A stretch of 64,000 bases of DNA from the NCBI RefSeq assembly GCF_035222485.1, contig NC_085920.1:5704001-5768000 (forward strand). The letters run 5' to 3'. Below the pieces are notes generated by a model. It was not told the origin of the DNA, did not search any database, and worked only from the letters and a program-made list of their open reading frames with translations. This stretch comes from Podospora pseudoanserina. Lineage: Eukaryota; Ascomycota; Sordariomycetes; Sordariales; Podosporaceae. Within the stretch, counting starts at the first letter, position 1. Each line of letters starts with the position of its first letter. Made by a program: the position numbers and the translations under genes. Positions 56,401 to 64,000 of this stretch are shown piece by piece.

Positions 56401-57843
56401 GGGAAACTCGGGATGTCAGGGAAGGGGAAGTTGTGCATTGGATGGTCCGTGGACCGGACGAGGTGCTCTTGCTGCATGTTCTCGAAATTGAAAGTGTGGG
56501 AACCGCTTTATTAGAACGTGCTCACCTGGACAGGAAACGGCTGCCTGACATTTTGCTGTTGAGGTTGCGCCCCCATCCAGCATCGGCAGGCACGTCTCCC
56601 GGCTATTCTGGCCGAGCACTACCCAGCATTAACTTAGCAAACCCCTCGCATGCTCGCACCATACACGGGCGCGGCAATCAATCTGATCAATCACAGCTCT
56701 GCGTTAGCTGCGCAGGTTTCGGTCTCGCAAGAAAAAAGACGGGGGGACAACACGGTCCTTTATTGCAAAGCCGCCCATTCACTCTCTTGTCATCTAAACC
56801 TGAAGCAACCAACTTAATATCGCCGTCCAACCGTTTTCGTCTGCCAAACACCTCACCCGAGTCCGATCACAACTTCCAGTGCCCATCGGAGCCAGGTTGC
56901 ATTTTATTCCACGATACAGAGTCGATGCCAAGTCCACCAACCAGTCGCTAGTAGTAGTCCCCCATCTCCCCGCCGTCATACCTCCTCGCCTGTCCCACCT
57001 CACCAACCCACACACATCACAATTTGCCCAGCAACATCCCAGCGAGAGAGTCTCTTTCTATCTGCGACTTCTTTGTCCAGTTTTTCTCTGCTTGGCTATG
57101 CTCTTGGGGCTTACTACATCCTTACAGATTCCGTTGTCCCCCAACCCCTCAGCCCCCTTTTCTTACTCGCTGCCTCTCTGGCCCCCTTTTCTCCACATTC
57201 AGTACAGTCTCGATACAGTTTCCACTTTCCTCCATATACACCAGGCCCTTCCCGCGATAGCTACGTACCCCCGGTCTTCTGCCAAATTTGGGTCAAATCC
57301 ATCGGATTGATTGCATGGCAATCTAGATGAATTGACGTCAATTCCGCTAGTTCACCTCAGCGGCCAGCCCCGACATCCACTGGTCCTCTGTCACTTCTGT
57401 GCTAGGACGACTTGACAGCAGGTGGCAGAGGTGCAGAGTTGCAGAGCACCAGACTTGACACTGGGGCTGCTCCAGTGGTGGTACGCTGCGCACCTGGTTT
57501 TGGCCGCCGCTCCTGACGGCGGGTACTACACTGTCAACACAACTGCCGCGCCTGTCTGGGTGGGTGTCTGGTACTGTCTGTTGTGTGCATCCAGAACAGC
57601 GGGAGCCGTCCGTGGAGAACGTGGAGAACAAGAAGGCCCTTTCTCCCGTGGCGTTGTACCTTGTGCGACTCTACACTGCCTTTCTCCCCCTCGTCCGTGT
57701 TCTCAAGGCGCTCCTGATCCCCTAAAAGGCCGAGACACGACCCTCTACCTTTCCTCTCTGGGATCCCGCTAGTCTGGTCTGGTTCCACGATGCAGTGATG
57801 CAGCCTATGCACCCCGCGAGCCAGCCACGTTGCGCCTGCTCCC
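53491..57843. other. 4.3-kb region without a supported gene
   Basis: Open frames are short and overlapping. The last kilobase (about 56800-57800) is CT-rich and probably is the promoter and long 5' untranslated region of the zinc-finger gene. The central part (54.0-56.5 kb) shows no repeat, RNA or domain that I can name. Confidence 0.5.
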
Positions 57844-59770
57844 ATGTCGGATTTTCAACATCGAGCAATGCACCATGACGGACTCTACTCGACGGCAGCT
57901 ATACACGCTGACCATCACCATCACCAACATCACCATGCCATGCATCCTCCACAGACACAGCCGCCGATGATGGATCACTGCGTGACGACTTGCCCGTAAG
58001 TGACCGTCTCCCTTGCTCGCCGTTCGTCCTCGACGCCCTGACAGAACTAACTTGCACCCACCGTCTAGGTATGAGGAAAAGATAATACAGAATGGCGCAG
58101 TGGCACGTATGGTGCTCATGTTCATTCGGGAACTCGTCGAGCATTCCTCTCATCAACCACGGCAGAGTTATGCATGCCCCATGACGAGGTGCCACAGGCC
58201 CTTCCCCGGGCCGCTCCAACTCATTCAACACCTCCTATCCTGCTCGGAGGTTTCGACCGGCGAGTTCACCTGCGACAAGTGTAACCATTGGCACACATTT
58301 CCCACCAGCGATAAGGAATGGGAACAATGGGCGGCCGTGAAGACACAGCAAGCTTCTGGGAATGAGCAAGGGCAGGTGCGGAGGAAGCGGAGTCTTGGTT
58401 CGAAAATCAAGGGTTTTGCTACTCTGACCAAAAGAGATCCGCGCAAACAAAATCCCGCCCCGGATATCCATTTCAAGACCGAGTACTCGATGGACAGTCG
58501 GCCGAGTACCGCGGCGTCCTCAACCCCAAGCACCACATTTACAAGCCGATGTTCTGAACATCATCTGCATTACCAAACCCATGGCCACGGAAATCCCACG
58601 GCCTTTTCCACTCACCATAAGCCACCTTTGCTACCTGCGGGTGTACCAGCAATCGATGGCAATGGTTTGTTTTGGCCAGGGTTTAGTGCTGACCAACTTG
58701 GGAACATGCCTTCTAGTGTTCCATCTGTCACACCTTCATCTACACTGGACACCGGTTCTTCGAAGGCGATCTCCCAAAACACTTCTCAGACCACGCTGTT
58801 CACACCTAGCTTGAACGGATTCCCACCTCCTGTGGCGTCTGTCCAGGTCCCAACAACTATGGAACAGCAACAGCAGTATATGTTTGGCACACACGCATCG
58901 TTTAATGGAATACCATCTCCAGTATCCGCCCAGCCACCACCCTCCGCAATGGTGTTGGATGAACCCATAAACATGAACGGGGCAGACCTAACACCAACCG
59001 AACTTCGCTCGCCGGTATCAAATGAAAGCCTGAACCACGGCTGGTGGGGAAACAAGCTTGGAATCGAAACAGCCCGAGCAGTGCCTACTACCACCGGATC
59101 GGGTACCTGCTTCCAGATGCAGTCTCCGATTGGTGCCATTGATGGGATGATGACTAGAGACGTCACAAGCGGTCTTACAACGCCCACCTCGCCATGTCGA
59201 CACGCATCACCGTTCTTCCCGATTCCGCAATCCTCCGCCCATCCGATGTCACGAGCTCTCAGCCACGAATCGATGCAAGCAGGCATGACGCCGGTTTACA
59301 ACTCACCAGGGACAAACGCCAGTCATGTGGATTCCTTGTCACCGCAGACAGACCACGATCCTCACTCTCTGTCGCTCCGAACACCCTTTGAGCCGGCACC
59401 GGAGGATCTAGTCTGTGATGAGTGTCAATGGAAGCCCCGAGGCGTGAGGGAGAATTTGAAGGGGTATTTACGGAAGCATAAAAACACACACAAAGGGTTG
59501 AGGTTGTCGTGTGATGTGGTGGGTTGCACGAAGACGTTTAGTCGGTTGGATAATCTCAAGAAACATAAGAAGGACAAGCATGGGATCGAAGACTCGGCTA
59601 CAGGGGCGACTTGTACGCAACCACCTCCAAAGCAGATGGTGGAGGAGTTTCATGGGCAACATCATCATGTGGAGGATGAGGCGGAGCATAAGCGGCCGGG
59701 AACGGTGGACTCGGAGGTACGGGATATGTCGGGAGATTATTCGATGCTTTGGCCGGCATTGCACTTTTGA
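57844..59770 (+). CDS. C2H2 zinc-finger transcription factor
   Basis: Exons 57844-57995 and 58069-59770 (73-bp intron GTAAGT...GAACTAAC...CTAG) encode 617 residues. The start is MSDFQHRAMHHDGLYS with a His-rich stretch (ADHHHHQHHH). A degenerate zinc-binding region lies at about 75-115 (YACPMTRCHRPFP, TCDKCNHWHTFP). The middle 300 residues are rich in Ser, Pro and Thr, as in activation domains. Near the C terminus are two fingers: CDECQWKPRGVRENLKGYLR with its His pair, then CDVVGCTKTFSRLDNLKKHK. The layout resembles fungal developmental regulators but no orthologue is certain. The stop codon lies about 100-230 bp from the end of a retroelement, which may affect its 3' end formation. Confidence 0.9.
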
Positions 59771-59885
59771 GGGTGTGATTTTATCCTTCCTCGCGTGGCC
59801 CGTGCCCTTGTTGGCCTCAGGCCATCGCCAAGTCCTCCGATATCCTCCTGGCCAGTGGCCTTCCTTTGATAACCGCCATGCCTCT

Positions 59886-62800
59886 GTTTGCCTGCCTCAC
59901 TTTGAATGAGAGGTTCTCAACGTGCAGTTACCCCTCCTTGCGGTAGTATCGGCGGTGTTGTTGGGCATGGTTGCAGGTAGTTGGCTTTTGCCGTGTGACA
60001 CCATCTCCCCCCCCTTCTCATGCTCGCCCTCGAGCCTGATGATGGCTTCATGCCTCCAGGCGTGAGTCCTTTGGCTTGTCAGGGTATTGAGCGTGGAAGG
60101 TTCGTAAAGCTGTCTTGGCTCCATCGCTGTAGAAATGATCGAAAGGTTCCCACGTCCAATGTTTCCTTTGAGGCCAACCTTCCCACTTGACCAGATACTT
60201 AACTTCTTCACCCATCGTGGTCGAGTCCATCACCTTTTCCACTTGATAGTCTTCTGCCTCTACCGGCTCAGCTTCTCGCAGGACCTGGTCTGGGTCAGGC
60301 AGTGCCTGTCCGCCAGCGCGATAGGGCTCGATGAGGGGGAGACGTGGAAGGTATTGTGGATTCGCCAGTGCTTGGGGAGAGTCAGTCGGACAGCGGTAGG
60401 CGAGATCACCTTCTGGATTTTGAACGGGCCTAACATCTTCTTATCCAGCTTCTTGGAGGGTCGACGGGTCTTGATGTGCCTGGCGTTAAGCATCACAAGC
60501 TGATCCTGTTCAAACAAAGGTGCTTCTTTTCTCTTCGAGTCTGCCCACCGCTTCATGCGCTTGCGGGTGTCTTCCAGAGAATTCTGCGCTTCCTTGTGAA
60601 CTTGGGTCATCCAGTGTGCGTATAGCCGGCTCGAAGGGTTGTGAACGGTGGTGTTCGACGAGGGGTTATTGGAGGCAGGGTGGTAACCGTAGTTGGCGAA
60701 GAAAGGCGACATGCCTGTTGGTGCCTTACGGGCGTTATTGTACGCGAATTCTGCCATGGGAAGTAATTCATTCCAGTTAGCCATCTCGTAGTTGACAAAG
60801 GCGCGGAGATACATCTCTAATTCTTGGTTCACGATTTCTGTCTGTCCGTCTGTCTGAGGATGGAAGGCTGTACTCATACGGCTATTGATGCCGACGAGCT
60901 TCAGGAAGTCCTTCCAAAGGTGCGCGGTGAAGCGTGAATCGCGGTCAGAGATGATATCTGCCGGCACGCCGTGGAGTCGCCAGTATTCGCGCGCGAAAAT
61001 CCGGATCAGGTCGTCAGTTTTCTTCGCTTCCACACGTAGAGGGATGAAGTGTGCCATCTTGGTGAACATATCCACGATGACCCAGATCGAGTCACACCCG
61101 GAGGATAGTGGAAGATCCGTAATAAAGTCCATAGAGATCGCTCTCCACGGCTTCCACGGAATCTCCATTGGTTGGAGCAACCCGAAGGTGCCATGGCGTG
61201 GGTGCTTGTTCTGTTGACATTCTCTACATCCTCGTACGTACTCGCGAACTTCCTGATCCATACCTGGCCACCAGAAGTTGCGTCGAATAAGGTCGATAGT
61301 CCTGTCCATGCCTAAGTGGCCTGCGACGACGGAGTCGTGCTCAGATTCGAGGATCTCTTTTCGCAGTGCTGGGTCGCTAGGGATCCTCAACAGGTTGTTG
61401 TGGTACAGTAGACCGTGGTCCTCGTGCTCATTCTTAGGCGGTACTGCTAGATCCTTGGTATAGTCGGTATCTCTGCTCAGCTGTCTTGACCCGGGCGAGG
61501 AAGTCGTTGTTCCACGCCGGGGCGACTGGTATACTGGCGAGCCTTGCGGAAGAAACCAGGAAAGAAGGTCCTTCGTTTGGCGGTGAAAAGTGGTGATTCT
61601 TTAGGACCGAAGTGATCGGCTGGTCCTCATCTCCCCCCTTCTCAGGCCGATACTGATCGAGTCTTGAGAGCACGTCGGCCTTGCCGTTAAGTCGTCCAGG
61701 CCGATACATGATAATGAAGTTGTAGGCGGCGAGCTCTTGCGCCCACCTTGCCTGGCGTCTATTTAAGACCTTCGCTGTGGTGAAGTATGCCAGGTTCTGA
61801 TGATCGGAGTACACTTCGATGCGATGCTCTGCCCCTTCGAGGTATCTCCGCCATCTTGCAAAGCAGTCGACTATAGCCAGTAGCTCTTTGTCGTGTACTT
61901 CATAGTTCATCTCTGGTTTGGTGAGCTTTCTAGAGTGGAAAGCAACCGGGTGGAGCTTGCCATCGTCCCCCTTCTGGGACATTACTCCACCCAGGGCGAA
62001 GTCAGACGCATCCGTCTCCAGGACCGCCAGCTTTGCTGGGTCGAAGTGAGCGAGGATGGGAGCAGTGGTAAAGGCCTCCTTGAGCCTGTTGAATGCTATT
62101 TCCATGGCTTGTGTCCACTTCCACTGACGTGCGTCGAGCTTTAGGGATGCCGTGAGGGCTTGGGCAATGGCAGAGAACCCCCTAATAAAGCGTCGATAGA
62201 AGTTGGCGAAGCCGATGAAGGATTGGGTGGCCTTGAGTGTGGTAGGTCTCTCCCAGTTCAAGATGCAGTCTACCTTCTCCTTAGACATAGAGATACCATG
62301 CTCAGAGATGATATACCCAAGGTACTCAACCTGCCTTGTAGCCCACATACACTTCTTTGCTGAGATGGTGAGGTTATTCTCTTTCAACCGCCGCAATACT
62401 TCTTTCGTGAGTCGGTCATGCTCCTCCATGGTCTCGGCGTATATGAGGATATCATCAACGTACGCCAGTACCCCCATGTCGATCAGGTCACTGAGGACTC
62501 CATGGACCATGGCTTGGAAGGTGGCTGGGGCATTGATTAGCCCAAAATGCATGACCGTGAACTCGAAAAGACCATAGCGGCAGCGGAAGGCTGTCTTCCA
62601 CTCATCTCCTTCCTTGATTCGTACGAGGTTGAATCCACTCTTAAGATCGATCTTGGTGAAGTACTTGGCTCCGGCAAGACGATCTTGTAGCTCATTGATG
62701 AGTGGTAGAGGATACCTGTTGGGGATGGTGATGCCATTAAGTGCTCTCCAATCCACCACTGGTCGAAGGTCGTCTTCATGCGTTCCCTTCTTCTCGATGG

Positions 62801-64000
62801 AGGCGTCTTTATCCACCATAAAGAGTGGAGCGCTGCAAGGGGACTTGGAAGGCCTGATCTTGCCTTCGGCCAGCATCTCATCCAGCCATGCGCGCAGGAA
62901 CTTGAGCTCTTTGCCGCTGAGGGCGTAGATAGGCCCCCATGGTGGTGTCTTGCCATCCATCAGGTCGATCGTGTGGTCCCAGGGCTTATGATCAGGTAGC
63001 CTTTTGGATATATCATGAGGGACCAATGGTGCCAGGTCCCGGAAGCGTTCAGGAATAGAGCTTCGATCGTCGGTCACGCTGGAGATAATCCTACCGACCT
63101 TCCCAAGTACCGATAGGCTAGTGCATCGTTCGCGGCATATGGGAGAGGTAAATACAATCTTCGTAGGGTCTTGGTCGTAGAAGCCAGCTGGTTGGTGTTC
63201 TTGGAGCCACCAGTGTGGTAGGATGATATCGCATTCTGCGTCGAGCTTGCTGACTTCGAATTGCAACTTGGTGAAGTGGTCTTCTGAGTGCCTAAGCACC
63301 ACAGTATCGGTGTACAATGCTTCCTTACTGGCATCTCCTTCTCCAGTAAAGGATTGAAGGTAGAACCCAGGAGGGTGACGGAAGGTCTTGATCGCGAGGC
63401 GGGTAGCCACATCCTCCGATAAGACGGGAACGGCACTGCCAGGATCCAAGAGAACGCGTACCGGGTGTTCCCGAGGGCGCGCGTTAGTACCTTCGATGAT
63501 GCTCATGCTGACGATAGGCCTGTTCCCCACCTTAGGCCGGTGTCGTGGTTGTTCATCTTCATCCTCCTCGCGAGGGCGCTTGACTCCTGCAACGGTGACG
63601 CCAGTAGGCCGATTACATCCTGTCGGCGTGGTCAGGCGGCCTAGTGAAAACCCGTCTCAGTGCCAGACATGTCGTCGTCAAGTACTTCGAAGACCGGTGG
63701 TTCATCATCGTCGATGTGTACCCCAATAGCGTCGATTCGTACTTTCTTTGGAGGTGCTAATTCGTTTTCTTTCTCTTTCTCCTCGGCCTTCCGCTTGACT
63801 CCAGCTACCTTGGGAGGAGCTGTGGGAAGGTCGTTACCGGAGACATCCTTTCTTGCGAAGCAGGCGAGGGTATGATGGTTGTTGCGACCGCATCGCCAGC
63901 AGGTAGAACCGTCCTTCTTATGCTTATCGACGTTTTCCTGCGAGATCCCTGCCAGGGCTTCCCTGGTGGTTGCCCATTTAATATCTTTTGGATCTGGTCT
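59886..64000 (-). mobile_element. Ty3-type chromodomain LTR retroelement (chromovirus), 5' part outside window
   Basis: Parts in order from right to left: a gag-end CCHC zinc knuckle near 63.9 kb, an aspartic protease region near 63.4 kb, reverse transcriptase with YVDD near 62.4 kb, RNase H near 61.9 kb, an integrase with HHCC finger and DDE core at about 60.4-61.3 kb, and a chromodomain (LVKWEGWPQRKHWTWEP) at about 60.1-60.2 kb. A purine-rich polypurine tract lies at 60001-60016, and the 3' LTR begins at 60000 with TGTCACACGG. Its outer end is unclear: 59886 and about 59774 are both possible. The pol frame is largely open with about two or three interruptions, so the copy is probably young but not whole. 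The 5' LTR is beyond the window. Confidence 0.93.

Overview
The window is nuclear DNA of a filamentous ascomycete, most likely a sordariomycete and perhaps one of the Sordariales. Signs of this are short introns of about 50-65 bp with CTRAC-type branch points and GT-AG ends, a Zn2Cys6 regulator, a HET-domain gene, an asco-type laccase ending in DSGI, GH71 glucanase and DUF6601 families, and AT-rich islands that look like RIP-mutated repeats. About twenty protein genes are supported. Most exon maps given here were worked out by eye from splice sites and reading-frame closure.

Layout. 0-3.7 kb: a secreted lactonase-fold protein (cut by the window edge) and a secreted GH71 alpha-1,3-glucanase. 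5.0-5.9 kb: a nest of degenerate repeats, one of which recurs inverted at 34.9-35.2 kb. 6.35-8.3 kb: a frameshifted carotenoid oxygenase. 8.6-18 kb: a secreted alpha/beta hydrolase, a Zn2Cys6 regulator, a tiny Cys-rich protein missed by ORF length cut-offs, an amidase, and a 3-beta-HSD-like reductase. 18.4-22.4 kb: a divergent pair, Ctr copper transporter and ferric/cupric reductase, which reads as a copper-uptake module. 22.5-28.2 kb: an S28 serine peptidase, a small secreted protein, and a DUF6601 membrane protein. 29.0-33.0 kb: a decayed relative of the C-terminal half of large fungal 2OG-oxygenase proteins. 33.1-34.7 kb: a six-exon FAD monooxygenase.

34.9-36.3 kb is a repeat island (inverted repeat copy, AT-rich tract, 32-bp tandem repeat, recurring 35-bp motif). 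36.6-41.1 kb: a seven-exon secreted ureohydrolase, a glycine-zipper protein, and a 110-residue protein of unknown role. 43.3-44.5 kb: a truncated, broken tyrosinase. 45.5-47.6 kb: an intact laccase. 48.5-51.2 kb: a small Ser/Lys/Met repeat protein and a HET-domain protein. 53.5-57.8 kb has no gene I can support. 57.8-59.8 kb: a C2H2 zinc-finger protein. 59.9-64.0 kb: a Ty3-type chromodomain LTR retroelement on the minus strand, running off the window.

Themes. Several loci concern copper: uptake (Ctr plus reductase), an intact multicopper oxidase, and a dead type-3 copper enzyme. Three decayed host genes and two repeat islands in 45 kb suggest a fast-changing accessory region. I saw no convincing biosynthetic cluster, RNA gene or CRISPR array. 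The least explained intact genes are the glycine-zipper protein at 39 kb, the Cys-rich mini-protein at 12.3 kb and the Met-repeat protein at 48.6 kb.
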